A stretch of 64,000 nt of DNA. Source: Amoebidium appalachense. Its lineage: Eukaryota > Ichthyosporea. The stretch spans positions 9,362,001 through 9,426,000 of the forward strand of contig CAVNZM010000005.1 in NCBI GenBank assembly GCA_963693365.1. Reading direction: 5' to 3'. Position numbers and translations under genes: made by a program. This document shows positions 50,919 through 62,553 of the stretch, one piece after another (the stretch's first letter is position 1; each line of letters begins with the position of its first letter). The notes under the pieces are model-generated. The model was given only the letters and a program-made list of their open reading frames with translations, did not search any database and was not told where the DNA came from.

Positions 50919-51321
50919 ACACGCACACACACGCGCGCGCACACACACACACACGCAAGCACGCACGCACGCACACATACATGCCCACCCGCCCCCCTCC
51001 CCCTCCCTCCGCCCTACCTACCCTCCTTCCCTTCCCTCCTAAAAGGGCAAAAAAAAAAAAAAAAATGAAAAAAGATTTATTAAAGAAAATAGAAAAAGGA
51101 GAGGAGCAGGAAAATATGATGGAAACTTTAAGAAACTGCCACGGGGGTTGTTAAATGATTTGTTACTTAGCAGCGAAAAGCATCCCGGCAGCACGCATGT
51201 AGCCAGAAAGTGCCTTCTTAGATCCCGGGAAGGTCATTTTACTGTATGGACACGGGAAGCATTTTTTGCTTTGGTGCTCTTGTGTGTCAATTGCGCGTGT
51301 AAACAACGTATGTTTATTTAG
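50188..51321 (+). CDS. Unrecognised two-exon gene with internal repeats (in-frame TGA)
   Basis: Exon 1 (open to 50854) and exon 2 (51086-51321) join in phase across a 231-base intron whose donor GTAAGC is followed by poly-C. The protein has related modules: KPVSTIKLIRKCIMK with GMYSEAERHLRCLL and AFPG; PPVSTAKLLRECIEK with KRKPRRR; and EPTDLEVAQVMRKVIKD with GKYDGNF and LLNDLL. A first, partial module upstream (PQYSEAERQL, then ALLAFPAE) is cut by TGA at 50335-50337, aligned with an Arg codon of the second module. Another frame stop lies at 50185-50187. An ATG at 50177 opens a different frame (MESEEGPRLVQDPTPS), so a frameshift near the start is possible. The start is unresolved. No family was recognised; basic, helical modules suggest binding rather than catalysis, but this is a guess. 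Confidence 0.55.
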
Positions 51322-52528
51322 ATGCAGAGGTGTCCCCCCCCCCCTTCCCCCCCGCGTTCGCCTCCTGTTGAATTCCTCCTCCTTTCACCACCCCGGGTCT
51401 GTTGATTTTTCTTTCCCCTGCACTAACATGGCATGTGCTTCCCCCCCTCCCCCCCCTCCCCCCCCCCCCCCCAACCCAACCAACCCTCCTCTCTCCCTCC
51501 CGCCGGCGTATGTTGCATGCTGTATGGTAGCTTTGTGTTGACCGTCCAAAATGTGTACTTCGTATTATGGAGCATATTCTAAACCCTCCAACCCGCCAAA
51601 CCCTCCCTCCCCCCTTCCGCCCTCTCCCTCCCCCGCCCCTCCCCCCCCCCCCCCCCCTTTTTCCTCTGGGGATAAAAAAAAAAACTATAAGTAACTGCAG
51701 TGGGAGAGGATGTTACGTTTAAGCACATGAAGATGCTTCTGCTAAGACAGTATCCCCATTTGGACATCGACAACCGGTGAGATTACCTGAAAGCCTTGGC
51801 CTGTAAAATCGTAGAAGAATCAGAGATATATTAACAAAGTTTCTTTTCTTTTTTTTTTTTCGGGGGGGGGGGGGGGGGGGGAGGGAGGGGGGGGGGGGGG
51901 GAAGGGGAGGGGGGGAAGGAGGGAGGTACAGAGGGGAGGGGGGGGGGGGGAAGGAGGTAAGGGGGTTGCCGGAGCTGATTTCTGCTTGGGGTTTGCATAA
52001 CTCCCCTACTCTTGATTCTTTTAGGGCGCATACATTATACCACAGTATCAATACCAGATTCCAATTCATTTTATTTTAACTCGTTAAACACAACTCAGAT
52101 GCAACATCATTTGAACATGGTTGTTGTGTCACCCGTTTAAATTAGGGACAAGCAGGGTTAACCATGTAAGCAAAATGATGGATACCACCGGGGGTGGGGG
52201 GAGGAGGGAAGGGGGGGGGGGGGGGGGGGGGGGGTAATGTCATTGTTAGCCCGGTTAATAAATTACTCCTACTATAAGTATTTATGTATCTCAATTATGT
52301 GTAACTTTCATAGTCTAAGCTAAGTAGCGAGAAATGTATTAGCAAGGCCCTGGACCGGTTGTATAGCAGCTGTTGTCAGATTTCCCTTGCCCCCCTTTTT
52401 TTCCCCTTTTTTTTTTCCTATTTTTTTTTTTTTTTTGGTGGCCCAGGGGGGAGGAAGGGGGGGGGGGGGGGGGGGGGGAGGGAGGGAGAGGGGGGGGGGG
52501 GGGGGGGAGGGAGGGAGAGGGGGGGGGG

Positions 52529-52574
<46 letters not shown>

Positions 52575-52879
52575 GGGGTAAGGCGGGGTGGGGGGTAGAG
52601 AGATAGAGAGAGGAGGGGGTGCCGGGGGGGGGGGGGGGGGGGGATGGGAATAAAAATAACAGCGATCGTTTTTCATGAATAGAAATCATGTGACTGCATG
52701 ACCCCACTTGATGTCAATCGTTATCTTTCTGATATAGTTATGATTTGCATGCATGTTTGCAGTGTGTGAGGTTGGAACTTCAAGCGTGCACTGTTATATG
52801 GCGTGTGATGTGACAACACACAAGCCGCAGAGCATTCCTATATTATGTGGTGATGTGGGTTGAGTTCTGTTGCCACTTA
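51322..52879. repeat. Low-complexity intergenic DNA
   Basis: Poly-C near 51330-51345, 51455-51470 and 51640-51655, poly-G/T-run blocks at 51850-51945, poly-G at 52212-52234, and a G/GA-rich block with (GA)n at 52450-52645. The unique sequence between them shows no gene. Confidence 0.7.
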
Positions 52880-53068
52880 TGGGGTGGTAAGAGCAAGAAT
52901 CCTCTTTTGACGACATCGGGATGTGACCCGGATGCCCAAAATTTGTCTCGATTTGATTGGTAGGGTTCAATGGCTCACATGCCGAACCAATCAAATCGAG
53001 GCAACTCTTGGGCATTCGGGTCACATTGGTATGTCCTCAAAAACACGATTCTTGCTCTGACCACCCCA
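52880..53068. mobile_element. Foldback MITE with TA flanks, 189 bp
   Basis: The ends TGGGGTGGTAAGAGCAAGAA and its near-complement at 53045-53068 are flanked by TA on both sides. The interior is also self-complementary (TGTCTCGATTTGATTGG against CCAATCAAATCGAGGCAA), so almost the whole element can fold into one hairpin. It shares its 14-base tip with the element at 11777-12204. Confidence 0.85.
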
Positions 53069-53729
53069 TAGTATGTACGTACATATACACTAACACATCA
53101 ACTTCATAGGCACACATGTGGCCGCGCACACATTTACACCGCACACATAATTGTGTCGGATGCGGGTATATATTCCCACCTGCGAACCACTCATTGCCGG
53201 CAAATTCTTTCTTGGGTGCAGACTGCACGCATTATATAAAGACACCCTTTTAAATCGTGTGTGTTAGCCCGGTATATGTAGTGGGCATTTTGGCTTGGGG
53301 GGACCACAGCAGGGCTTGTTGATCCGGAGGTTTACAGTCCGTTCCACAAAACACACACACATGTACACACGCGCGCGCACACACACATGCACACACACAC
53401 ACTGACACACACATACATACATGTATGCATGCACGCGAGCACACACACGCACGTACACACACACATACACATCAGCTGTGTACACAGTCACACACGCCAG
53501 CACATACGTACAACACACACACACACACTGCGACACACACACGTCATTGGCAAGGCAGACTGGGGACATTTTAGGTGATCGTTCTACTCGGAAGCTTCCC
53601 CCCGGGCCCCCCGCTTTTTTTTGCCCCCTCCTTTTTCAAAGCTTGGTGATTAGTAGGCAATGTGCGCGACGAGGGGAGCACCTACGCGGCCCATTCATAG
53701 TCATGTGTGTGTGTGTGTGTGTGTGCGTG

Positions 53730-53768
<39 letters not shown>

Positions 53769-54038
53769 ATGTGTGTGTGACATGTATCTGTGTGTGTGTG
53801 TGGGGTGTGTGTGTGCGTGTAAAATGTATGTGTGTGTGTACGGTGTGGGTGGGTGGGTAAGTGTGTGTAACAATACATGCAGTAACATGTATGTGCATGC
53901 CTGTGCTAGTGTGTGTGTGTGTGTGTGTGTCTGTGTGTGTGTGTGTGTGTGTGACTGTGCGTGTGTAACCTGTGGTGTGTGCATGTGTGTGTGTCTGTGC
54001 TTGTGTGCTTGTGTGCGTGTGTATCATAATGTGTGTGT

Positions 54039-54080
<42 letters not shown>

Positions 54081-54431
54081 ATGTGTGTGTATGCCCCCGC
54101 TGGTGTGTACGCGTGTGTGTCGTCGTGAAAGCGACGGGTGTCAGACGTGGGGTTGCAATTGGCCGTGCTGGTGGTTGTGGTGGGAAGGAGGGAGGGGGCT
54201 CGAGCTCGGGGGGTAGGGGGAGGGGGGAAGAGGGGAGGTGAGAGAGAGAGAGAGGAGGGGGGGGGGGGAGGGCGGGGGGGGAGGGAGAGATATCTCTCTC
54301 TAGCCAATAATACGTTGAAAGAGCCAGAGAGAGGGGGGCCCGGGGAGGTCGGGGGGGGGGGGGGGGGGGGGAGAGAGAGAGAGAGAGAGAGAGAGACTCA
54401 GAGAGAGAGACTGCGTGTGCACGTGAGAGGG

Positions 54432-54513
<82 letters not shown>

Positions 54514-54639
54514 AGAGAGAGAGAGAGAGCAGAGAGAGAGAGAGAGTCTCGAAAGAGAGTGTGTGTATGTGCGTGCATGTGTTTTTGTGACGATCCGTGT
54601 GTGTTGTTTTTGTGTGTGGTTGGTTGGATTCGTGTGTGT

Positions 54640-54692
<53 letters not shown>

Positions 54693-54860
54693 CGGGGCTG
54701 GAGAGGGCAGGAGGCAAAACCATAAGGTGCATATGCATGTGATTGGATATCGATGAGCACCTGTCCTGTCGATTTCAAAGGCGACAGAGGGAGTTCAGAC
54801 TGCTAATTAGGTTACCGGCTTACAGATACTATGTGTATATAGCACGGATGCGTATGGTCA
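53069..54860. repeat. (CA)n, (GT)n and (GA)n fields
   Basis: CA-rich DNA at 53350-53545, GT-rich DNA at 53703-54118, GA-rich DNA with long (GA)n at 54370-54550, then (GT)n and poly-G at 54635-54691. Long open frames here are repeat translations. Confidence 0.85.
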
Positions 54861-54884
54861 ATAGGCTGGCGACCACAGCCATCT

Positions 54885-55010
54885 TGAACGGCAGCTGCTG
54901 TTCATGATGGCCGTGTTGAGTAGACGCGGACTCATAAACGTCATGTAGTAGTAACAGAGCTGCTGTTCAAGATGGCCGTGTTGAGTGGACGCGGACTCAT
55001 AAACGTTAAT
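54885..55010 (+). repeat. 66-bp direct duplication
   Basis: GCTGCTGTTCAAGATGGCCG with GTTGAGTGGACGCGGACTCA and TAAACGT occurs twice, about 65 bases apart (54895 and 54960), with few differences. Just before it GCCATCTTGAAC is an inverted match to the GTTCATGATGGC of the first copy. Confidence 0.75.
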
Positions 55011-55034
55011 GATTCCTTCAGCAGGGCTAGTATG

Positions 55035-55200
55035 CATTCCATGCATGCGCACATGCATGGAATGTTGCGGTGTGGTTGGGATAAGCAATCAACTTGATTA
55101 TCGTAGGCGTCGTGGAGAAACTGGTTCCACGCCCATGGGCATGGACTGCATGCCATGGAGCCATGGGCCCATGGGCCATGGCCCACCCACGGCCTGCACA
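55035..55200. repeat. Cluster of CATGG palindromes
   Basis: A 13-base perfect hairpin with a 4-base loop (CATTCCATGCATG, CGCA, CATGCATGGAATG) lies at 55035-55064. Nested palindromes built on GCCCATGGGC, GCATGCCATGG and GGGCCCATGGGCC lie at about 55128-55186. Confidence 0.7.
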
Positions 55201-55983
55201 GTGCTCAGTCGATCGATTGATTCGGCCAATCAAAAGCTCAAAGAATCTTTGTTTTATCTCTGTACGTGACTTTTAGCCGATAGAGTAGATAAGTGTAAAA
55301 TGTCAGTTTGTCACGCGGGCGCACCGTGTGGTGCCTATGGGTTCTCCTTGCTGTACGAGTATTTGTTAAGCATATCATTATACCAATTGCTACATCATAT
55401 ACTATAATACTATTAGTATTCCTAATGGGGCAATACATTTACACTACGGTAGCACCCGCCGGTAGCTCCCGCCGGTATACCGGTGATCTATTTTATTTTG
55501 TCCTTGGGCCCGAAATTCCCGATGACTATACACCGATCCTAACGATTGGCGGGAAATAAGAACAAGGAAAAGCCAATCGGATGACAGCATTTTATAGAAA
55601 GGGTATGATTGGTACACTAAAGCACACAAGCAAGTATATAACGCCTCACTCGAGAATCCTCAGTCAGTCTGATGATGGTCATGTAGTACAAGCTTTCGAA
55701 TTCGGACGAGTGACTGTGTGTGACACTGCGCATGATATACCTACACAAAGTTCCTCTTACCACCGTCGATTTTCTCTCTATGCTTATCTTTTTCGTGCTC
55801 TTCCCTTTTCTTATTTCCACTTGCACGGCGTTGGTGTGTGCCTGCTTGATATATATACTTCAGGCACGACACAACCAGAGGCCCTAGGCCCTTCCCTTTA
55901 AACCAACCACACCCACCTCCAGTACATAGTATACCCATAACCCCAAGTCACACGTATCTTCCTTCAATCAGATATATATCACT

Positions 55984-57189
55984 ATGAATTTTCGACGGAT
56001 TCTCTTCGCTGCAGGGGTCTGCATCTCTCTAGACCCCATGCTGACAAACGGCCCCTCCGGAGCCGACGCCCAGCTCATACGCGTTCTGAGCGAAGCGCGC
56101 CCTCCGAGTCTTTACGCTCGAGGATTTCCCGCTGGCCCCGTTTTCCAACCAACCAAAGCACTTGACCTTGTTGTGAAATACGACTTGAAGTCGGGTGGAT
56201 GCCAACTGTACAACCCAACAAAGGTGTATTGGCAGGGGTTTCGTGACGATTTAGTTGCGTTTTTGAGGAGGCCAGATTGCGAGCTTCTGGATGGAAACAC
56301 ACACAAGGTGTCTTGCATACGTGTGGCAGCGATGCTTGTGCGTGCCTCCTTCCACGATGCCGGAGCTTATGCGCCCCGACGCGGGGGCGGTGCCGACGGG
56401 TCATTCCTCATATCTGGTCCCGAAGACAGTTGGGCCCTCAACGTTCTACCTCTACCCTTTGCACCCATCGTCCGCGCCGTCCTCCGGCCGTTGGTAGAAA
56501 ACAACCGAACCTCATGGGCGGACGCTATCGCCGTCAGCGGTGCCATTGCGACACATGTTTTGGGCCGTGCCCAGAACTTCACCGTACAGGTGGGAAGGTG
56601 CGACCGTAGGGAGGTTAATCCGGAAGCGATGCCGAGGGGCAGCGCGACGTTTACAGAATGGTCTAAGTATTGGGAATCGCTCAACATCAGTCTCACGGAC
56701 GCGATGGCTCTTATGGGGTCTCACTCTCTCGTTCGGGATCAACCCATGCTGCAGCTCCACACAACGGGAATGAAGCAGTTTACTTGGGGCAACCAGTACT
56801 TTAAAGACATGCAACTTGGTAGCCACAAGATCACGGGGCAAGTGGATTGGCGTGTTCCTATTCGCGGGTTGGCGATTCCCGTCCCCCAGCCGTGGAGGTA
56901 TACCCTGAATGACGCAATGTGCGCACCTGATCAGATGTTCTCGCACTGCGATGAGTTGGAGAGAGTTAAGGACAAGATAAACCTCCAGCATGGGTGCCCG
57001 TTTGCATCAATGCTGGCGAACGTGATTGATAACTTCGCACAGGATAAGGATGCGTGGGAGACTGCGTACGAAATTGCGTACACTCGGATGATGAATGTTG
57101 GGGCCTTTTATGTGCGGAGTCCCACTGTGGTCACTTTTGCACCTCTAACTCCAGACCCCGAGGCTGACACACTCAATTTCCGGCGATAG
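55984..57189 (+). CDS. Secreted haem peroxidase (plant/fungal/bacterial superfamily)
   Basis: A single intact exon of 401 codons. Signal-peptide-like N-terminus (MNFRRILFAAGVCISL). Distal haem site RASFHDAG with Arg120, Phe123 and His124. Calcium-site-like GGADGSFL at 135-142. Proximal site DAMALMGSHSLVRD with His247 as the likely iron ligand. N-glycosylation sequons at NRT, NFT and NIS. The Phe of RxxFH matches secreted class II/III-type enzymes better than class I. It probably uses H2O2 to oxidise phenolic or other small substrates outside the cell or in a secretory compartment; the substrate cannot be read from sequence. A TATATATA word lies about 130 bases upstream. Unlike other genes here it has no introns, which may point to transfer or retrocopying, but this is not proven. 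Confidence 0.9.
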   Translation: MNFRRILFAAGVCISLDPMLTNGPSGADAQLIRVLSEARPPSLYARGFPAGPVFQPTKALDLVVKYDLKSGGCQLYNPTKVYWQGFRDDLVAFLRRPDCELLDGNTHKVSCIRVAAMLVRASFHDAGAYAPRRGGGADGSFLISGPEDSWALNVLPLPFAPIVRAVLRPLVENNRTSWADAIAVSGAIATHVLGRAQNFTVQVGRCDRREVNPEAMPRGSATFTEWSKYWESLNISLTDAMALMGSHSLVRDQPMLQLHTTGMKQFTWGNQYFKDMQLGSHKITGQVDWRVPIRGLAIPVPQPWRYTLNDAMCAPDQMFSHCDELERVKDKINLQHGCPFASMLANVIDNFAQDKDAWETAYEIAYTRMMNVGAFYVRSPTVVTFAPLTPDPEADTLNFRR

Positions 57190-58256
57190 TGCTTGTTAGA
57201 TCTGCTTGAGCAGGATTTGTAAATGGAATCCTGCCTTCGAGCTTCTATATGTATCATCAGTGTCAGTGTAATTTTGGCACCGTAGTGTTTCAGGTTTCAT
57301 TTGGATTCATTAGGACCGTAGCAAACACGACAATCTTTTAGTTATCGATATGCAATATAAAGCGGCATGCAGGATTGCAGTACATATCAGACATGTGTAC
57401 ATCATCAGTATCAGGTTCATTTCAGTCCCGAAAATGTCTGACTCATATCGAATACTGCACCTAGTCTAAGATACTGATAAATGTACAAATTCAAACGTCT
57501 TTGCCTTAAGTCCACAACCGGGTTATTTCCTTCATGTGGGGCCTTTGACCTAACGGTGCCTTAGGTTGCCAAGAGCGCAAAGCTAAGCATGATTGCACTG
57601 CAATATTCACAGAGCTCTCGAGGCTTATCATTATGATCGACAACTTTGCTTTCATCTATTATCAACTTTATTGCTACGGTATTATGATCACTGGATATGA
57701 TTATTTGAGAGTGTTTCGTGATTAGTGTGTCACAGTACGTGCACGATGGGCTGTAAACACGGGCCGGGGGGGGGGGAGGGGGGGAGGGAGGGGGGGGAGA
57801 TGGGGGGGAGGGGGGGGGGGGGGGAGGGAGGGGGGCGCATAATGGCGGTGCACGTGGTCGGAGTTTCTAAATGCAAAAACCGGGATTGTATAAATTAACA
57901 CAAATGCTGCTGCTTGCAGCATGCGAATTCTGGAGTAAAACTCTCACTGACAAGAAAAGGCCTGACTGGTCATACCACGTAACGAATCTCAGCGGGGAAA
58001 AAAAAAAAACAGATAACTTAATATAACACCAGCATTACCGAGCTCACAATCATTTTTTAAATTACTTGGGCCACTTGGCTGAATTACTATTATGGCATTA
58101 GTGCTACGGTGACCGTCTCTCGAGATCGAATACTTAAGTCTTCACAAACTTTTATACCACGTCAGCCGTTTCTCCAGCCACTCCCTCCTCCGCCCCCCCC
58201 TCCCCCCCTCTTTGTGTTTAACTTAGCTAGTAACAAGAAAATTCCCCAATGTAAGC
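57190..58256. other. 3' flank of the peroxidase and unique DNA
   Basis: A G-rich block lies at 57763-57835; otherwise this is unique sequence without a recognisable gene. Confidence 0.5.
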
Positions 58257-58371
58257 CTCAGATGACCCCCCCCCCCCCCCCCCCCCCCCCCAAACAAAAA
58301 AAAAAAAAAAAAAAAAGACGAAGAAGAAAAAGAACTTTTTTTTTGGGGGGGGGGGGGGTCATCTGAGTATG

Positions 58372-58406
<35 letters not shown>

Positions 58407-58499
58407 ACAAAAAAAAAAAAAAAAAGACGAAGAAGAAAAAGAACTTTTTTTTTTTGGGGGGGGGGGGGGGGGGAGGGGGGAGGGGGGGGGGGACCATAC
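58257..58499. repeat. Two consecutive hairpins sharing one core
   Basis: Hairpin 1 (58257-58367): CTCAGATGACC, C run, A run, core GACGAAGAAGAAAAAGAAC, T run, G run, GGTCATCTGAG. Hairpin 2 (58367-58499): GTATGGTCC, C run, A run, the same core, T run, G run (with two A interruptions), GGACCATAC. The tips are perfect inverted repeats unique to each unit, while the interior is common to both. Confidence 0.85.
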
Positions 58500-59005
58500 C
58501 TGTTTTTGCGCCTTTGAGTTAAGGATTGAAGGATTTGTCAAATAGCCTGGGCCGTCTTTCTTTTTTCTCTTTCCAACCGCGGGGCCTTTGCCAAAGTTCA
58601 AACAAAGCTCCTCCCCCGGCCACCCATACATCCCCCCTCCCCGCCCTCCCCCCTCCCCCCAACACAGACACACAGACACACACACACCACCTGGCAGCCA
58701 GTCGGCCATCTTTCCCCCGGTCTCTCTCCCCTCCCCTCCCCGCCTGCCCCTACTTGAACACACACACACACACACACACACCTTTTTGCCCTCCCCCCCC
58801 CCCTCCCCCCCCCCCCCCCCCCCCCCCTCTCTCCCCCCCCTTCCCCCCGAGCTGCACTAGCACTGCTATCAGTTATCAGCTATCAGCAATTCTTATGCAG
58901 GTGCCAAAAGAAAAGAAAAAACAGGGTTCCCCCTTTGGATTTTGCGTGCAAAACGTCAAAACGGCTGAGCCTCTTGAATTTATTTCTTTCCATCATCCCT
59001 CCCCC

Positions 59006-59049
<44 letters not shown>

Positions 59050-59397
59050 GTGAAAAACACAGCTTAAAGACACGGAGGAAAATCAGGTTGACGAAGATTA
59101 TGGGGGGAGGAAGGACACAACGTCCTTGCCCCCCTCTCCCCTCCCCCAACCCCCCCCCCCCCCCCCCCCCGGGGCCCCCCCCACGCACACACACGCACAG
59201 AACCGCACACGCATACGCGCACACACACATAGACACATGGTGACACAAGGTGTGTACACATGTGCACGTCATACGCACAAACGCATGTGTGCAGATCACA
59301 CGAATACACATACAGATTGCGCCGGACATAAAGGGTTAAGAACCACTACCAACTTGATGATAAGAACACGCTAGGGGCAGAGAGCACGGGATTATAA
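58500..59397. repeat. C-rich and CA-rich intergenic DNA
   Basis: Poly-C runs at about 58794-58827, 59010-59047 and 59152-59170 with short (CA)n tracts. No gene was recognised. Confidence 0.75.
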
Positions 59398-59659
59398 AGA
59401 GCACGCACCCCAGCCAGATTTTCGGATGTTCTTAGTGGCGGATTGGCCGAAAACTGAATTCAGTGCCCCTCCTCCCCCCCGGGGGGGGGGGGGGGGGGGG
59501 GAAGGGGGCGGGGAGGGGGGGGGGGGGGGGGAGAGGGAGGGAGGAAGGGGGGATGGGAGGAAGGTAGGGGGGAAGGGGGGGGGAGGGGGGCACTGGGTTT
59601 AGTTTTAGGCCAGTCCACCGCTAAGAACATCCGAAAATCTAGCTCGGATGCATGCTCTT
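59398..59659. mobile_element. Foldback element with C/G-rich centre, 262 bp
   Basis: Arms of about 75 bases. AGATTTTCGGATGTTCTTAG at 59416 matches its reverse complement at 59621-59640, and the pairing continues both outward (AAGAGCAYGCAYCC) and inward (GGCGGATTGGCC, CAGTGCCCC). The centre is a short C run followed by a long G-rich block. No open frame is present. It is probably a non-autonomous foldback transposon, though its tips differ from the TGGGGTGGTAAGAG family. Confidence 0.7.
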
Positions 59660-60300
59660 CAAATCCCTACCCCACCTTCCTCTTCCCCCCCCCCCCCCCC
59701 CTCCCCCCCCCCCCCCCCCCCCCCCCCGGCTCCCCCTCTCCCACCCCACCCACCCATCCCCCGTCCCCCCCTCCTCCCCCACCCACTCGCCCTTCTGGAT
59801 CCTCATCCCAATAAGACCCCTCCGTCCCCTCCTCTCCCCTCCCCCCTGCCCCCCACATAGCTAGCCTCCTCCCCCCCCATCCCCCCCCCATCTCCCCCCC
59901 CCCCCCCCCCCCTTCTCCCCCCCCCCCCCCCCCCACCCCCTAACCCCCGACCCCCCCTCCTCCCCTCCCCCCTTGGGGGAGGCCATAGCATTCAGAACAT
60001 GACTGCCACAGCAGCTTTCCAAGAAAAGTCAAGAAACATGCACGGCAACCCGTTTTTTTTTGGGGTTGTTAATTGGGGGACGACATATGTACACACACAA
60101 ATGCACACGCTGGTATAGCGAGCTTGCCAGTGGGCATTGCCAAACAAAAACAATGTATTAAGATCTCGTAGGCAAAGCCCGAATTTGAGATTCCATTGGG
60201 AAATATTGGAGGTGAACTGTGGCTGTTGAACGGGTCCAAAGAAGAAAAAGACCCCATGTTTAGATTATTATGCGAATGTTTGCGCTTGTTTGTTAAATAT
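59660..60300. repeat. C-rich block then unique DNA
   Basis: 59680-59970 is almost pure C/T with poly-C runs. 59980-60300 is unique and has no recognised gene. Confidence 0.7.
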
Positions 60301-60690
60301 GGTCCCTTTATGACCTAATCTCAGATATCGGGGCCCTCTGTGGGATATATTCCCATAGACGGATGGGGGTCACATATGGAGGCTTGGTAGTGCACACACC
60401 ATTTAGGACACCTAATCGAGCATGATAATATTGATGCTGTTAGGGGGGGTATTTAGGCTACGAATATCTCGACCAAAGTTTGGGTTACGATGGATTATTA
60501 TAGCACAGACCTCTTCCCCTCCCCCCCCCCCCCCCAACACACACACAAAAAATATATATATATATATAAAAAAAAGAAAGAAGAAAGAAAGAAAGAAAGA
60601 AAGGAAGAAAGAAAGAAAGAAAGGAAGAAAGAAAAAGAGCAAGCCCCCCGTATATCCCACGGGTGGCACGGGATAAGTTCACCTACCTCG
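60300..60690. repeat. ATATCC/CCTAAATATC-related patch with (GAAA)n
   Basis: Words GATATCGGGG, GGGATATATTCCC, GGTATTTAGG, GAATATCTCG and GTATATCCCACGGG recall the field at 1180-2240. A purine run of GAAA/GAAG units lies at about 60576-60636. Confidence 0.5.
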
Positions 60691-61480
60691 AACACTGCAA
60701 TAAATAATCTGGAAATTAAGCAGGGTTGAAGTCATTTTGGTCACAGTGCACGTGTGTACAGGAACTGTGTCCTCCCTGCGGGAATTCTGTGAGTGTTTAC
60801 GTGTTTGTGTATGCATGCGTGCATTTACACATACGTATGCAACACTGTGTGTGCATCATACGGATGTATGTATTGAACACCATCTGTGCACATGGATGTG
60901 TGCACATCATGATTGGTGCAGTTGTGTATGTGTTACGGTCTTTTATTATAAATTATGTCACGGCACGCGTGGGTACATGTGCCGTTAACTGTCGTGGCCT
61001 TGGGTCCGCCTGCACGTGTTTCTAAATGTATGAAGGTTGGTTTACATAAAGTGTGTTGCTAAATATTTGGTATAGCAGCTGGTTTTTATGTGCGCTCATG
61101 CACATTGCCTCCATGCCACTCATCATCGGTCCACAAGGACTTCGTGTATACATGTGTCACCGGGCATATACGAGCCCACACACATCATTTCAAACACGTT
61201 CTACACATGTGATAAGCACATACAGGGGTCCCTCACATATTGACACACCCCCGTTTTTGGCCAAAGTGTATTAATACTCGAGGTGAAGCGAACACGACAA
61301 TTCAATTAGTAAATTGCCATTTATTGTGTCGCGCCTATGTATTTACATATGAGTCAGGGAAAATATACATGTCTCCCTATAGCTATATTATAGTGCAGGC
61401 CCGGAAGTGTATCAATACGCGAATGTATAAATAAGATGGTGTATTAATACGCTAGGGACCCTTGTACGTGGCACACATTA
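60691..61480. other. Gene-free stretch
   Basis: Unique sequence, moderately GT-rich at 60750-60990. Short open frames have no recognisable features. Confidence 0.45.
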
Positions 61481-62133
61481 TGTGTGTGTGTGTGTGTGGG
61501 ATTGGGGGGTGGAGGGGAAGGGGCAAGGAGAGGGGATAAACGGGGCCCCAGGTGGTGGTGGTTGGGGGTGAGGGGGGGAGGGGGGAAGCCTCGGGGGGGG
61601 GGGGGAGGGGGGAGAATGTGAAGAATGGGGAAAGTAAGTGTGCGCATATGGGTTGTATAGAAGACACCATAAGCGGTGAAACAGAGGGCGGCGGCGGCGG
61701 CGGCGGAGGCATGGGAGGGGGGGGGAGGGGGCGGTAAGGGGGAGGAGAGGGGGAGGACCAGACAAGGGGGTTGGGGGGAGGGGGGGGAGGCTCTGGGGCG
61801 AATGCTTGAGGCAAGGAAGAAGCAGCATGGTCACATGGTACTGTTCGAATTTCAAAGGGAGAAAGGGACCCCCCCCCCCCCCTTTTTTCGGGGGGGGGGG
61901 GGGGGGGGGGAAGGGGGAAGGAACAGGTTGGACGGGGGACATGGATGGGAGTGTTTTTTCTGTGTGTGTGTGTGTGTGTATGTGTGTGTGTGTGTGTTTG
62001 ATGGGGGGGGGGGGGGGGGGGGAGGATGGGGGGGGGAGGGGGGACGGGGGGATGTATGTGAGCTTTTTTTGTGGGCGTTGGGGTGGGGGGTGTGGGGTGG
62101 GGGTTGGGGAGGTGGGTGGGTGGGTGGGTGGTT

Positions 62134-62169
<36 letters not shown>

Positions 62170-62482
62170 TGTATGTGGGCTCTAAATTTTTCTGTGGAGG
62201 TTGGATGAGGGGGAAGGGAGGATGGGAACGGGAGGCGAGGGTGGAGGCGAGGTGGGGGGGGGGGGGGGGGGGGGGGGGATGGGGGGTGGGGAAGGAGGTA
62301 CGGAAACAATGTCAGAAAGTAACGAACGAAAGAAGAACTTACACTTACATATGCGGACACAACAAAACTGGCAAAGCTCTACTAGACAGAGCACGGGATT
62401 TTCTTTTCTTTTCTTTCTTTCTTGCCATGCATATTTTTATTTTTTTTTTTTGGGGGGGGGGGGGGGGGGAGGGCGGGAGGGT

Positions 62483-62553
<71 letters not shown>

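Noticed and set aside
53701-54738. 345-codon minus-strand frame
   Set aside because: Composed of His/Thr, Ser/Leu and Pro runs from (GT)n, (GA)n and poly-G tracts.
55308-55559. 83-codon hydrophobic frame before the peroxidase
   Set aside because: No conserved feature, and AT-rich composition can give such a frame by chance.
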